A stretch of 64,000 nucleotides of DNA from Rhizobium mesosinicum (lineage in GTDB: Bacteria > Pseudomonadota > Alphaproteobacteria > Rhizobiales > Rhizobiaceae): assembly GCF_019511345.1 (NCBI RefSeq), contig NZ_JAEUAK010000009.1, forward strand, positions 186,001-250,000, given 5' to 3'. Shown here piece after piece: positions 17,165 to 26,381 of this stretch; position 1 is the first letter of the stretch, and the number at the start of each line of letters is the position of its first letter. Under the pieces are notes generated by a model, which saw only the letters and a list, made by a program, of their open reading frames with translations, had not been told where the DNA came from and searched no databases. Both the position numbers and the translations under genes were made by a program.

Positions 17165-17941
17165 ATGAGCAGATCAGTCGTCATCACCGGCTCCACCAGC
17201 GGCATCGGGCTTGCGATTGCCACTGCCTTTGCCGCCACGGGCGACAACGTCGTCATCAACGGCTTCGGAAAGAATGAGGAAATCAAAGCGATAGTCGAGC
17301 GCCTTGAATCATCGTCGAAAGCTCGGGCAATCTATCATCCGGCCGACATGACGAAGCCATCCGACATTGCCGATCTCATCGAGACTGCCGGCAAGACCTT
17401 CGGGACGGTCGATGTCCTCGTCAACAATGCCGGTATCCAGCACGTCGAAAAGATCGAGGATTTCCCGATCGAGAAGTGGGATCAGATCATCGCCATCAAT
17501 CTGTCCAGCTCCTTCCATACGATGAGGGCTGCGATCCCGCTGATGAAGGCGAAGAAACACGGTCGCATCATCAACATCGCTTCGGCACACGGCCTTGTCG
17601 CCTCGCCCTTCAAATCTGCCTATGTAGCGGCAAAGCATGGTATATTAGGCCTGACGAAGACGGCTGCCCTCGAGCTTGCCGAATTCGGTGTTACGGTGAA
17701 CGCCATCTGCCCCGGCTATGTGCTGACCCCGCTGGTCGAAAAGCAGATCCCGGATACAGCCAAGGCGCGCGGCATGACCGAGGAGCAGGTCAAGACCGAG
17801 GTCATCCTGAAGGCTCAGCCGACGCACGAGTTCGTCAAGGCCGAGGAGATCGGCGCGCTGGCGCTCTACCTCGCGAGCGACGAAGCCCGGCAGATTACCG
17901 GCACGCATATCTCGATTGACGGAGGCTGGACGGCGGCATAA
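17165..17941 (+). CDS. bdhA: 3-hydroxybutyrate dehydrogenase
   Basis: A 258-residue short-chain dehydrogenase that interconverts 3-hydroxybutyrate and acetoacetate with NAD, a step in use of polyhydroxybutyrate stores. The cofactor loop TGSTSGIGLAIA, the NNAG motif, catalytic YxxxK in SAYVAAKHG and the C-terminal region match rhizobial BdhA, including its exact length. GGAGGAAG precedes the ATG. It is the first gene of a bdhA-xdhA-xdhB-xdhC run; in Sinorhizobium meliloti bdhA is cotranscribed with xdhA2 and xdhB2, so the order here is the known rhizobial one. Confidence 0.94.
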   Translation: MSRSVVITGSTSGIGLAIATAFAATGDNVVINGFGKNEEIKAIVERLESSSKARAIYHPADMTKPSDIADLIETAGKTFGTVDVLVNNAGIQHVEKIEDFPIEKWDQIIAINLSSSFHTMRAAIPLMKAKKHGRIINIASAHGLVASPFKSAYVAAKHGILGLTKTAALELAEFGVTVNAICPGYVLTPLVEKQIPDTAKARGMTEEQVKTEVILKAQPTHEFVKAEEIGALALYLASDEARQITGTHISIDGGWTAA

Positions 17942-17968
17942 CCATTTTAGAAAACAACCGGGAATATC

Positions 17969-19435
17969 ATGAACGACAGCATCCGCTTCATCCTCAATGG
18001 CGAGGACGTTACCTTGGGCAACGTCCGGCCGACGGAGACTCTTCTCGATTTTCTCCGGCTGAAGCGGCGGCTGACGGGCACCAAGGAAGGCTGCGCCGAA
18101 GGCGATTGCGGTGCGTGCACGGTGCTGGTCGGCCGGCTAATCGACGGCAAACTCTTCTATGAATCCGTCAATGCCTGCATCCGCTTCATCGGCTCCCTGC
18201 ACGCGACCCATGTGGTGACGATCGAGCATCTGGCGGCGAAAGACGGCGCACTGCATCCGGTGCAGCAGGCCATGGTCGACTGCCACGGTTCGCAATGCGG
18301 CTTCTGCACGCCCGGCTTTGTCATGTCGCTCTACGGTCTCTGGCTCTCCAACGAGAAACCGGATCGTGCCGAGATCGAACAGGCACTGCAGGGCAATCTC
18401 TGTCGCTGCACAGGCTATGAGTCGATCGTCAAGGCTGCCGAACAGGTGAGCCTGCAGCGCCCGAGCACGCTCTTCGATCCACTTCAAAAGACCCGCGCCG
18501 AAATCATCTCTCGCCTCTGGGCCATGCAAGCATCCGATACGATCTCGATTGTATCAGAAGAAGGCCGTCTCATCGTGCCGCACTCCGTCGATGCGCTTGC
18601 GCGGGTGCTGGCGGCCGAGCCGACCGCAACCGTTATTGCCGGCTCCACCGATGTCGGCCTCTGGGTCACCAAGCAGATGCAGCACCTGAACCCAGTGGTC
18701 TTCATCACTCATCTGACAGAGCTTCAGACGATCACTGCAGGTGAATATGGCATCGCGATCGGCGCTGGCGTCACCTACACCCGCGCGTTTGACACCATCG
18801 CCCGAAAGATACCCGCCTTTGCCCGCCTTATTACCCGTATCGGCGGCGAGCAGGTGCGCAACATGGGCACGATCGGCGGCAACATCGCCAACGGCTCGCC
18901 GATCGGTGACAGCCCGCCGCCGCTGATCGCGCTCGGGGCGCAACTGACGCTGCGCTCGGCCGAAGGCGCACGCACGATACCGCTCGAGGATTATTTCGTC
19001 GCCTATGGCAAACAGGACCGCAAGCCGGGCGAATTCGTCGAAAGCGTCTTCGTGCCCTATCCGCTCGCAGACGCCAAATTCGCCGTCTATAAGATCAGCA
19101 AGCGCCGCGACGAGGACATCACCGCCGTGCTCGGCGCTTTCTATCTGGTGCTTGACGAGGCCGAGCGTGTCACTGAGATCCGCATCGCCTATGGCGGCAT
19201 GGCGGCGATACCGAAGCGCGCCCGCAGCGTCGAGGCTGAGTTGATCGGCAAAATCTGGAATGAAGCGACAATCGAGGCGGCCCGCCCCGCTTTCGACGCC
19301 GATTTTCAACCGCTGACGGACTGGCGCGCGAGCGCTGACTATCGCCAGCTTACGGCCAAGAACCTGCTGACGCGGTTTTACCTCGAAACGGTCGGTGCGC
19401 CGGCCGAACTGAAACGGTTCGAGGAGGTCGCGTGA
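17969..19435 (+). CDS. xdhA: Xanthine dehydrogenase small subunit (FeS/FAD)
   Basis: A 488-residue subunit that passes electrons from the molybdenum centre to NAD. The plant-type 2Fe-2S site uses C42, C47, C50 and C70, the second uses CGFC (C110, C113) and LCRC; the FAD-binding domain begins near residue 195 with VIAGSTDVGLWV and GGNIANGSPIGDSPP. It works with XdhB to oxidise hypoxanthine and xanthine to urate. It starts 27 bases after bdhA. A palindromic rhizobial repeat separates it from xdhB, which is unusual in an operon. Confidence 0.96.
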   Translation: MNDSIRFILNGEDVTLGNVRPTETLLDFLRLKRRLTGTKEGCAEGDCGACTVLVGRLIDGKLFYESVNACIRFIGSLHATHVVTIEHLAAKDGALHPVQQAMVDCHGSQCGFCTPGFVMSLYGLWLSNEKPDRAEIEQALQGNLCRCTGYESIVKAAEQVSLQRPSTLFDPLQKTRAEIISRLWAMQASDTISIVSEEGRLIVPHSVDALARVLAAEPTATVIAGSTDVGLWVTKQMQHLNPVVFITHLTELQTITAGEYGIAIGAGVTYTRAFDTIARKIPAFARLITRIGGEQVRNMGTIGGNIANGSPIGDSPPPLIALGAQLTLRSAEGARTIPLEDYFVAYGKQDRKPGEFVESVFVPYPLADAKFAVYKISKRRDEDITAVLGAFYLVLDEAERVTEIRIAYGGMAAIPKRARSVEAELIGKIWNEATIEAARPAFDADFQPLTDWRASADYRQLTAKNLLTRFYLETVGAPAELKRFEEVA

Positions 19436-19464
19436 TGAGGATGATGCAAGTTGGTGCCGTGTGG

Positions 19465-19578
19465 CCCCCTCATCCGCCCTTCGGGCACCTTCTCCACGAA
19501 GGGAGAAGGGGGAAACGAGACGGCGCGGCATTCCCTTCTCCCCGGCGGGGAGAAGGTGGCGGCAGCCGGATGAGGGGG
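19465..19578. repeat. RIME-like rhizobial palindromic repeat inside the xdh operon
   Basis: The outer arms are a perfect 12-bp inverted repeat (19465-19476 with 19567-19578). Inner palindromes built on CCTTCTCC and GGAGAAGG lie between them, as does the CGCCCTTCGGGC block. This mosaic of palindromes is what is described as the Rhizobium-specific intergenic mosaic element. It fills most of the xdhA-xdhB gap. Other copies were not seen in this window. Confidence 0.75.
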
Positions 19579-19616
19579 CTGCAGGGAACGACATCTCCTC
19601 GCGAAGGAGCCATCTG

Positions 19617-21953
19617 ATGGACAAGTCCACCTTCGAGGATCGCAAGCTCATCAACGGCCAGATGCACGTGTCCTTGCGCCATGATTCAGCGCATAAGCAT
19701 GTCACCGGAAGTGCCGATTATATCGACGATATTCCAGAACCCGCCGATCTCCTGCACGGCGCACTCGGCCTGTCCGACCGCGCCCATGCCGAGATCGTCT
19801 CGATGGACTTTTCGGAAGTCGCCACCTATCCCGGCGTTGTCTGGGTCTTCACGGGCAAGGACATTCCCGGCGTCAACGACACCAGCTCGAACGGCAGCCA
19901 TGACGAACCGTTGCTTGCCGAAACAAAGGTCGAATTCCACGGGCAGCCGATCTTCGCCGTCATCGCCGAAACCCGCGAAATTGCCCGCCGTGCGGCCCGC
20001 AAGGTGAAGATAGAATATCGCGATCTGCCGCACTGGAGCGATATCGACGGCGCGATTGCAAATGGTAGCCCGCTCGTCGTCTCCCCGATGACGCTGCAGC
20101 GCGGTGAAGCGAAAACCGAAATGGCTAATGCCCCGCGCCGGCTGAAAGGCCAGATGCGCATCGGCGGACAGGAGCATTTCTACCTTGAAGGCCATATCGC
20201 CATGGCGATCCCCGGCGAGGACGACGAGGTCGCCGTCTGGTCTTCGACCCAGCATCCCAGCGAAATCCAGCATATCGTCGGCCATGTGCTGAATATACCT
20301 TCGAACGCCGTCACGGTTAACGTGCGCCGCATGGGCGGCGGCTTTGGCGGCAAGGAAACGCAGGGCAATCAATTCGCAGCGCTTGCCGCAGTGGCGGCCA
20401 AGAAGCTGAAGCGCGCCATCAAGTTCCGTCCGGATCGCGACGAGGATATGAGCGCCACCGGCAAGCGCCACGACTTCCGCGTCGATTATGAACTCGGTTT
20501 CGATGACGAAGGCCGCATCCATGCCGTCGACGCCACTTATTCGGCGCGCTGCGGCTTCTCGTCGGACCTGTCAGGCCCGGTGACCGACCGTGCGCTCTTC
20601 CATGCGGATTCCAGCTATTTCTATCCGCATGTGCATTTGACCTCGCAGCCGCTGAAGACGCATACCGTCTCCAACACCGCCTTCCGCGGTTTCGGCGGCC
20701 CACAGGGCATGCTCGGCGCCGAACGCTTCATCGAAGAGATCGCATATGCCGTCGGCAAGGACCCACTCGATATCCGCAAGCTGAATTTCTACGGCCAACC
20801 GGGGTCAGGGCGCACCACCACGCCCTATCATCAGGAGGTCGAGGACAACATCATCGCCCGCGTCGTCGAGGAGCTTGAAGACAGTGCCGACTATCGCGCC
20901 CGGCGCAACGCCATCGTCGCCTTCAACCGCGACAACCGCTATATCCGTAAGGGTATCGCGCTCACGCCGGTGAAATTCGGCATCTCCTTCACGATGACCG
21001 CCTTCAATCAGGCAGGCGCGCTCGTCCATATCTATCAGGACGGCTCGATCCACTTGAACCATGGCGGCACCGAAATGGGCCAGGGCCTCTACACCAAGGT
21101 GGCGCAGGTTCTGGCAGACAGTTTCCAGGTCGATATAGACCGCGTGAAGATCACAGCGACCACGACGGGCAAGGTCCCGAACACCTCGGCGACAGCCGCC
21201 TCCTCCGGCTCGGACCTGAACGGCATGGCCGCCTACGATGCCGCACGCCAGTTGAAGGAGCGCCTTGTCGCCTTCGCCGCAGAGAAGTGGGATGTTCCGG
21301 CCTCCGAAGTCGTCTTCCTGCCGAACCGGGTGCGGGTCGGCGAGATCGAAATCCCCTTCCCTGATTTCATCAAGCAGGCCTATTTCGCCCGCGTCCAACT
21401 GTCGGCTGCCGGCTTCTACAAGACGCCGAAGATCCATTGGGACCGCAAGGCCGGCCGCGGCACGCCCTTCTATTATTTCGCCTATGGCGCCGCCTGCACC
21501 GAGGTCACGATCGACACGCTGACGGGCGAGTATTTGATCGACCGCACCGATATCCTCCACGATGTCGGCCGTTCGCTGAACCCGGCAATCGATATCGGCC
21601 AGGTCGAAGGCGCTTTCGTCCAGGGCATGGGCTGGCTGACCACCGAGGAACTGTGGTGGGATGACAAGGGACGGCTCCGCACGCACGCACCCTCCACCTA
21701 CAAGATCCCGCTCGCCTCCGACCGGCCGAAGATCTTCAACGTGCGCCTCGCCGAATGGTCCGAGAATGCGGAAGCCACGATCGGCCGTTCCAAGGCCGTC
21801 GGCGAACCGCCCTTCATGCTGGCGATCTCAGTGCTGGAAGCACTCTCCATGGCCGTCGCCAGCGTCGCAAACTATCGCGTCTGCCCCCATCTCGATGCCC
21901 CCGCAACGCCCGAACGCGTGCTGATGGCGGTCGAGAGGATGAAGAGGGTGTAG
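19617..21953 (+). CDS. xdhB: Xanthine dehydrogenase large (molybdopterin) subunit
   Basis: A 778-residue molybdenum-cofactor subunit holding the active site for purine hydroxylation. Visible motifs include MGGGFGGKE and FRGFGGPQGM for cofactor binding, GGTEMGQGLYTKV, EGAFVQGMG and the catalytic glutamate in AVGEPPFML. The start at 19617 has AAGGAG eight bases upstream and gives the family N-terminus; an open frame runs further back but lies in the palindromic repeat and is not coding. The gene is followed after two bases by xdhC. Confidence 0.96.
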   Translation: MDKSTFEDRKLINGQMHVSLRHDSAHKHVTGSADYIDDIPEPADLLHGALGLSDRAHAEIVSMDFSEVATYPGVVWVFTGKDIPGVNDTSSNGSHDEPLLAETKVEFHGQPIFAVIAETREIARRAARKVKIEYRDLPHWSDIDGAIANGSPLVVSPMTLQRGEAKTEMANAPRRLKGQMRIGGQEHFYLEGHIAMAIPGEDDEVAVWSSTQHPSEIQHIVGHVLNIPSNAVTVNVRRMGGGFGGKETQGNQFAALAAVAAKKLKRAIKFRPDRDEDMSATGKRHDFRVDYELGFDDEGRIHAVDATYSARCGFSSDLSGPVTDRALFHADSSYFYPHVHLTSQPLKTHTVSNTAFRGFGGPQGMLGAERFIEEIAYAVGKDPLDIRKLNFYGQPGSGRTTTPYHQEVEDNIIARVVEELEDSADYRARRNAIVAFNRDNRYIRKGIALTPVKFGISFTMTAFNQAGALVHIYQDGSIHLNHGGTEMGQGLYTKVAQVLADSFQVDIDRVKITATTTGKVPNTSATAASSGSDLNGMAAYDAARQLKERLVAFAAEKWDVPASEVVFLPNRVRVGEIEIPFPDFIKQAYFARVQLSAAGFYKTPKIHWDRKAGRGTPFYYFAYGAACTEVTIDTLTGEYLIDRTDILHDVGRSLNPAIDIGQVEGAFVQGMGWLTTEELWWDDKGRLRTHAPSTYKIPLASDRPKIFNVRLAEWSENAEATIGRSKAVGEPPFMLAISVLEALSMAVASVANYRVCPHLDAPATPERVLMAVERMKRV

Positions 21954-21955
21954 TC

Positions 21956-22807
21956 ATGACCCGGCGCGAAATGCTTTCCGGTTTTGTCCCCGGCAGCGAC
22001 TTCCGCGCCTTTCTGGCCCTCCAGCCCGAAGCGATCCTGATCGAGATATCAGGCACGCAGGGCTCGACACCGCGCGAGACTGGCACCTTCATGCTGGTTT
22101 CGACAGGAAGCCTCTGGGGCACAATCGGCGGCGGCCAATTCGAATTCATCGCCATCGGCAATGCCCGCGAATTGCTCGCCGGCACCGGCGGCAGAGACGT
22201 CATGGACATTCCGCTGGGGCCGGAAATCGGCCAGTGCTGCGGCGGCCGCACGCAACTGCGCTTCCGGCCTGTGACGGATGCAGTCAGGGATGAACTGGAC
22301 AGAAGGCAGGAGAGCGAAGCCGGACGCCGGCCGGAAGTCTATGTCTTCGGAGCAGGCCATGTCGGCCGTGCACTCGCCGCGGCACTCGCGCCTTTGCCCC
22401 TCTCCGTCACCGTCATCGAGACACGGCAGGGCGAGCTTGCCAATCTCCCGGTTTCGACGAAATGCCGCCTCGTACCGATGCCGGAGGCGTTGGTGAAGGA
22501 GATGTCCGCAGGCGCGGCGCTCGTCATCCTCACGCACGATCATGCGCTGGATTTCCTGATCGCCCGCGAAGCGCTCGTCCGCACCGACCTTGCCTATATC
22601 GGCATGATCGGCTCGGCCACCAAACAGGCGACATTCGCAAGCTGGCTTTCCCGCGAGGCAGGCGGCGAGCGCTCCTGGCTGGAGCGCCTTACCTTGCCGA
22701 TCGGCGGATCGGCTGTGAAGGACAAGCGCCCCGAAGTGATCGCCGCCATGACCGCGGCCGAAATCCTGACCGCACTGGCGGCTTACCGCGACCGGTCATC
22801 CTCATAA
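21956..22807 (+). CDS. xdhC: Xanthine dehydrogenase accessory protein XdhC
   Basis: A 283-residue XdhC/CoxI-family chaperone. The first part carries the conserved GSTPRETGTFMLV and GTIGGGQFEF segments and the C(C)GG motif in IGQCCGGRTQL; the second half has a Rossmann loop VYVFGAGHVGRALAAAL and the ending LTLPIGGSAVKDKRPEVIAAM. XdhC binds the molybdenum cofactor, helps its sulfuration and inserts it into XdhB. It starts two bases after the xdhB stop, so the two are coupled. Its last 25 bases overlap the 3' end of a small gene on the opposite strand. Confidence 0.95.
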   Translation: MTRREMLSGFVPGSDFRAFLALQPEAILIEISGTQGSTPRETGTFMLVSTGSLWGTIGGGQFEFIAIGNARELLAGTGGRDVMDIPLGPEIGQCCGGRTQLRFRPVTDAVRDELDRRQESEAGRRPEVYVFGAGHVGRALAAALAPLPLSVTVIETRQGELANLPVSTKCRLVPMPEALVKEMSAGAALVILTHDHALDFLIAREALVRTDLAYIGMIGSATKQATFASWLSREAGGERSWLERLTLPIGGSAVKDKRPEVIAAMTAAEILTALAAYRDRSSS

Positions 22808-22980
22808 CGCGGATCGCGTCCATCCAGGAAACCGAGATCTCGCTTGATGCGATCGGGCGTGACCTCGATATCCAGCCGCGGCATTCGGCTGCCGATCCCA
22901 CGGACCAGGCGGCGAATAACGGTGGTGATCAATGCCTCTCTTGCGGGAGAACGGCTCGCTTCGATAGCTTGGCAATCCAT
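22783..22980 (-). CDS. Small basic protein, DUF1127-like ending
   Basis: A 65-residue protein with an arginine-rich middle (TTVIRRLVRGIGSRMPRLD) and a C-terminus IKRDLGFLDG that resembles the short DUF1127 proteins common in rhizobia; the match is by eye and weak. An AAGGTGA site lies before its ATG. It is divergent from the LysR gene across a 100-bp gap that holds an inverted repeat, so it may be the target of that regulator. Its 3' end overlaps the end of xdhC on the other strand. Confidence 0.6.
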   Translation of the reverse strand: MDCQAIEASRSPAREALITTVIRRLVRGIGSRMPRLDIEVTPDRIKRDLGFLDGRDPRYEDDRSR

Positions 22981-23008
22981 GACATCACCTTGATGGTTTG
23001 ATGAGACG

Positions 23009-23038
23009 ATTGCAGTTTGCCGGGAAAAATGCTGCAAT
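23009..23038. promoter_or_regulatory. Candidate LysR binding site
   Basis: ATTGCAG (23009-23015) and CTGCAAT (23032-23038) form a perfect 7-bp inverted repeat with a 16-base spacer between a LysR gene and the divergent small gene, the usual place for an autoregulatory site. Confidence 0.5.
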
Positions 23039-23080
23039 TCCAATCGAACAACCGTCTGCATCCATAAAGAGAACTTATCC

Positions 23081-23977
23081 ATGAAACTGTCGAAGCAGTT
23101 TCCGCTGAATGCGCTTCGCGTGTTCGAGGCCGTGGCCCGGCTCGGCAGTTTCACCAAGGCCGGCGAAGAACTCGGCATGACGCAGACGGCCGTCAGCTAC
23201 CAGATCAAGCTCCTGGAGGAGAATATCGGCTCGCCGCTCTTCCTGCGCATGCCTCGCCAAATTGAGCTGACGGAAGCAGGCGAACATCTCGCGCCGAGGG
23301 TCTCGGAGGCCTTCGCCATCCTCGTCGAAGCCATGGCTTCGATGCGTAAGGCAACTGAAGAAACACTGACGATCCATTCGACGGCGACTTTTGCCCAGCA
23401 ATGGCTCTCGCGCTATCTCGGCTCGTTCCAGCTAGAATTTCCTCATATTGCCGTGAGGCTCGTTACCTCGGGCCATATCGTCGACTTCCAGAAAGAGGCT
23501 GCGGATGTCGCCATACGCTGGGGCCGCGGCGATTGGCCAGGCCTCATCAGTCATCGCATTATGAAACTTGACTTCGCCCCCATGTTGAGCCCGAAGCTGG
23601 CGGCCGAAATTGGCGGCATCCATGAGCCGGCAGATCTTTTGAAACTGTCGCTGATCAGCGCCGGCGATCCCTGGTGGGCACAATGGTTTGCTGCCGCTGG
23701 CGTCGAGAACCCCGATCTCTCCCGCTACCCGAAAAGCGAATTCGGCACTCAAATCCTCGATGCCAGCATCGCCATGGCGGGCGGCGGTGTTGCCATGCTC
23801 AACCCGGGCCATTTCCAGGACGATATCGCCGCCGGAAGGCTCTACCAGCCCTTCGATCTGACGGGCAGCGACGGCCGCGACTATTGGCTGGCCTATCCCG
23901 AAAACAGGCGCAACGTTCCGAAAATCAGAAACTTCCGGAAATGGCTGCTGGAAAAATTCAATGTCGAGCAGGACTGA
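23081..23977 (+). CDS. LysR-family regulator, GcvA-like
   Basis: A 298-residue LysR protein. The N-terminal helix-turn-helix PLNALRVFEAVARLGSFTKAGEELGMTQTAVS-type segment and LFLRMPRQIELTEAG are of the GcvA subgroup, followed by a two-lobed effector domain (IHSTATFAQQWLSRYL, VRLVTSGHIVDF). GcvA controls glycine cleavage in enterobacteria, but rhizobia have many paralogues, so the effector is unknown. It lies between xdhC and unrelated small genes; control of the divergent small gene is the simplest guess. Confidence 0.88.
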   Translation: MKLSKQFPLNALRVFEAVARLGSFTKAGEELGMTQTAVSYQIKLLEENIGSPLFLRMPRQIELTEAGEHLAPRVSEAFAILVEAMASMRKATEETLTIHSTATFAQQWLSRYLGSFQLEFPHIAVRLVTSGHIVDFQKEAADVAIRWGRGDWPGLISHRIMKLDFAPMLSPKLAAEIGGIHEPADLLKLSLISAGDPWWAQWFAAAGVENPDLSRYPKSEFGTQILDASIAMAGGGVAMLNPGHFQDDIAAGRLYQPFDLTGSDGRDYWLAYPENRRNVPKIRNFRKWLLEKFNVEQD

Positions 23978-23981
23978 ACTC

Positions 23982-23997
23982 GTCGCGCGAACGCGAC
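23982..23997. other. Stable short hairpin between convergent genes
   Basis: GTCGCG pairs with CGCGAC across a CGAA loop, five bases after the LysR stop codon. There is no U-tract, so it may only protect the transcript end. Confidence 0.35.
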
Positions 23998-24013
23998 AGA
24001 TCTTAAATCTCGC

Positions 24014-24346
24014 TCAATAGCCCATCTCGGGCGCATAGAAACATCGCGGCGTATCCTCGTTCGGGAACAGGCATAGGTGGTAGTCGCTGTCGCCCGAATG
24101 CATCGCCTTTGTCATCGGTAGCAAAAAGACATGCTCGCGCGTCAGAAGCCGGTGATCGCCGGGCTTCAATGTCAGGAGATAGCCGCCAGGGGTGATGGCC
24201 ACGGTCTTGGATGGGATCATCTGGCAATCGCCGTTGTGAGCATTTCCGTTGCAGCAGTAGGGGTCGTAACTCCAACCCGTAGCGGCGTCGTGGGCCGTCG
24301 CGAACGACGCATATGCAATCATCACGCATGTCAGAATGCTGCGCAT
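24014..24346 (-). CDS. Small exported cysteine-containing protein of unknown function
   Basis: A 110-residue protein with a signal peptide (MRSILTCVMIAYASFATA). The mature part has five cysteines, an early YDPYCCNGNAHNGDCQ segment and a late YHLCLFPNEDTPRCF segment, suggesting disulfide bonds or metal binding in the periplasm. Similar small hypothetical proteins occur in rhizobia but I cannot name a family. The start was chosen at 24346, nine bases after GGAG; an ATG six bases upstream is too close to it. It converges on the LysR gene. Confidence 0.65.
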   Translation of the reverse strand: MRSILTCVMIAYASFATAHDAATGWSYDPYCCNGNAHNGDCQMIPSKTVAITPGGYLLTLKPGDHRLLTREHVFLLPMTKAMHSGDSDYHLCLFPNEDTPRCFYAPEMGY

Positions 24347-24780
24347 GGGCATCTTCTCCGTCGATGAATGCGCCGCCAGTTCATGCGGTTTCCACCTCGT
24401 TCCGGCGGCCCAATATTTAACAACTGTAATTCAATCTGCACATTTCAAGGAACCTTCTGTTCCACATTGATGCATTCACGGCGGATAATATGTCGCAGAA
24501 ATCAGCCATTTTTAAAGGCATGCGAACGACACGCCGGTTGAACAGCGCTGTCAGCAACCGGATCGCACCTCAAATTGTGTAGATAAATATTCCGATGGGA
24601 GAGCCGCGACAGGGCTTTGGCGTTTCATGCTCGGCAGCGGCACGTGGCGTGACGGCAAGCCCGCCGCCTCCGTCAGTGCGTGATCTCCCTCCGCTTAAGG
24701 CGCTGCTCGATACCGCAGGTTGCCTCGAGACTGAGAACCGTAACCAGGCTGTCCGATGACGGCGAAGGATCGCCTCACCT
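24347..24780. other. Gene-poor stretch
   Basis: No convincing gene or RNA was recognised in this 434-base stretch. It contains a GGAAC-N5-GTTCC palindrome at 24449-24463, an AT-rich patch around 24570-24600 that could hold promoters, and a TGACGG/CCGTCA inverted repeat. A very short open frame near 24628-24684 lacks a ribosome site. Confidence 0.4.
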
Positions 24781-24975
24781 TCAGTGCTTCTTCTTCTGCT
24801 GTTCGGCAGCCGCGACGCGGTTCAGCATCGCCACCATCTTCGTCTTGATCGAACCATAGGTGCCGAGTTCGAAATCGCAGCTGAAGCAGGTGATGATGTC
24901 GCTGTCGATCGGCTGCGGGCGCGGAAACTTCATGCGCGTGTTGCGGCACTTCGGGCAAGGGACTTCGATCTGCAT
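24781..24975 (-). CDS. Small zinc-ribbon protein
   Basis: A 64-residue protein with two CxxC knuckles, CPKC near residue 7 and CFSC near residue 30, the classic spacing of a single zinc ribbon, and a lysine-rich end. Such proteins often bind nucleic acid or another protein; the function is unknown. AAGGAG lies eleven bases before the ATG. It is divergent from the urate hydroxylase gene. Confidence 0.7.
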   Translation of the reverse strand: MQIEVPCPKCRNTRMKFPRPQPIDSDIITCFSCDFELGTYGSIKTKMVAMLNRVAAAEQQKKKH

Positions 24976-25142
24976 GTTTCAGCGGCTCCTTAATAGCATG
25001 GTGCCGATGCCTTAGCACAAATGCCGCACCCGGCAAGCTCTTCCTGCAATCTCCACTGCGGCAAGAAACCCCACATGCCCCCTTTCCTCACGCCGTAATT
25101 TCTCGCAATCTCACGAGTCGGGAAGAAGAACAGGGGAACTGA

Positions 25143-26381
25143 ATGTATGAATATGCAATAGCCTGGGAGTGGCTGGCCTTTGCGGCGCGCTGGTTCCACG
25201 TCATTACCGCAATCGCGTGGATCGGGTCGTCCTTCTATTTCATCGCGCTCGACCTCGGCCTGGTGAAGCGCCCGCATCTGCCCGTTGGTGTTCACGGCGA
25301 GGAATGGCAGGTCCACGGCGGCGGCTTCTACCACATCCAGAAATACCTGGTGGCGCCGGCCGAGATGCCGGAACACCTGACCTGGTTCAAGTATGAGAGC
25401 TATTTCACCTGGCTCTCGGGCTTCCTGATGCTCTGCATCGTCTACTACGGCGGCGCCGATCTCTTTCTTATCGACCGCCATGTGCTGGATATTTCCAAGC
25501 CGGTCGCCATCCTGATCTCGCTCGCTTCTCTTGGCTTCGGCTGGATCGTCTACGATCTCCTCTGCAAGTCGCCGCTCGGTAAAAACACCTGGGGCCTGAT
25601 GGCGGTCCTCTATGTCGTGCTGGTCTTCATGGCCTGGGGCTATACGCAGGTTTTCACCGGCCGCGCCGCCTTCCTGCATCTCGGCGCCTTCACCGCCACG
25701 ATCATGTCGGCCAACGTCTTCATCATCATCATCCCCAACCAGAAGATCGTCGTCGCCGACCTGATCGCCGGCCGCACGCCGGATGCGAAATATGGCTACA
25801 TGGCCAAGCAGCGCTCGCTGCATAACAACTACCTGACGCTGCCCGTCATCTTCTTCATGCTGTCGAACCATTATCCACTGGCTTTCGGCACTGCCTTCAA
25901 CTGGGTGATCGCGGCACTCGTCTTCATGATGGGTGTCACGATCCGCCACTGGTTCAACACCACGCATGCTCGGAAAGGCAGGCCGACCTGGACCTGGATC
26001 GTCACCGTCGTGCTCTTCATCCTCATCATGTGGCTATCGACGGCACCGAAGATCCTGACCGGTGAGGATCAGAACGCATCCGTCGCCCCCGCATTCCAGC
26101 AATTTGCCGGCGATCCGCATTTTCCTGATGTCAAACAGCTGATCGGCACACGCTGTTCCATGTGCCATGCGGCAGAGCCGGTCTATGAGGGTATCGCCCG
26201 TCCGCCGAAGGGCGTAATCTTGGAAAATGACGCAGAAATCGCTGCGCACGCTCGGGAAATCTATATACAGGCGGGCCGCAGCCATGCCATGCCGCCGGGG
26301 AACGTGACCGACATTACACCGGATGAGCGCAAGCTGCTCGTAGCCTGGTTCGAAAGCGCAGTCGAAGGCAAACAAGAATGA
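25143..26381 (+). CDS. puuD: Membrane urate hydroxylase PuuD
   Basis: A 412-residue urate oxidase of the membrane type. Eight or so membrane helices fill residues 1-310, starting with FAARWFHVITAIAWIGSSFYF, and a C-terminal cytochrome c domain carries CSMCH at residues 338-342. It oxidises urate to 5-hydroxyisourate and passes electrons to the respiratory chain instead of making peroxide. The ATG follows AGGGGAA. The stop overlaps the guaD start (ATGA), linking urate breakdown with guanine deamination. The next enzymes, UraH and UraD, are encoded 20 kb away beyond the copper genes. Confidence 0.95.
   Translation: MYEYAIAWEWLAFAARWFHVITAIAWIGSSFYFIALDLGLVKRPHLPVGVHGEEWQVHGGGFYHIQKYLVAPAEMPEHLTWFKYESYFTWLSGFLMLCIVYYGGADLFLIDRHVLDISKPVAILISLASLGFGWIVYDLLCKSPLGKNTWGLMAVLYVVLVFMAWGYTQVFTGRAAFLHLGAFTATIMSANVFIIIIPNQKIVVADLIAGRTPDAKYGYMAKQRSLHNNYLTLPVIFFMLSNHYPLAFGTAFNWVIAALVFMMGVTIRHWFNTTHARKGRPTWTWIVTVVLFILIMWLSTAPKILTGEDQNASVAPAFQQFAGDPHFPDVKQLIGTRCSMCHAAEPVYEGIARPPKGVILENDAEIAAHAREIYIQAGRSHAMPPGNVTDITPDERKLLVAWFESAVEGKQE

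Noticed and set aside
19465..19578. Possible insertion sequence ends or a terminator
   Set aside because: No transposase is present, and the mosaic of short palindromes fits the RIME repeat better than a simple terminator.
24449..24463. EcfG-type general-stress promoter at GGAAC
   Set aside because: No CGTT element occurs 16-17 bases downstream; only the GGAAC/GTTCC palindrome is present.
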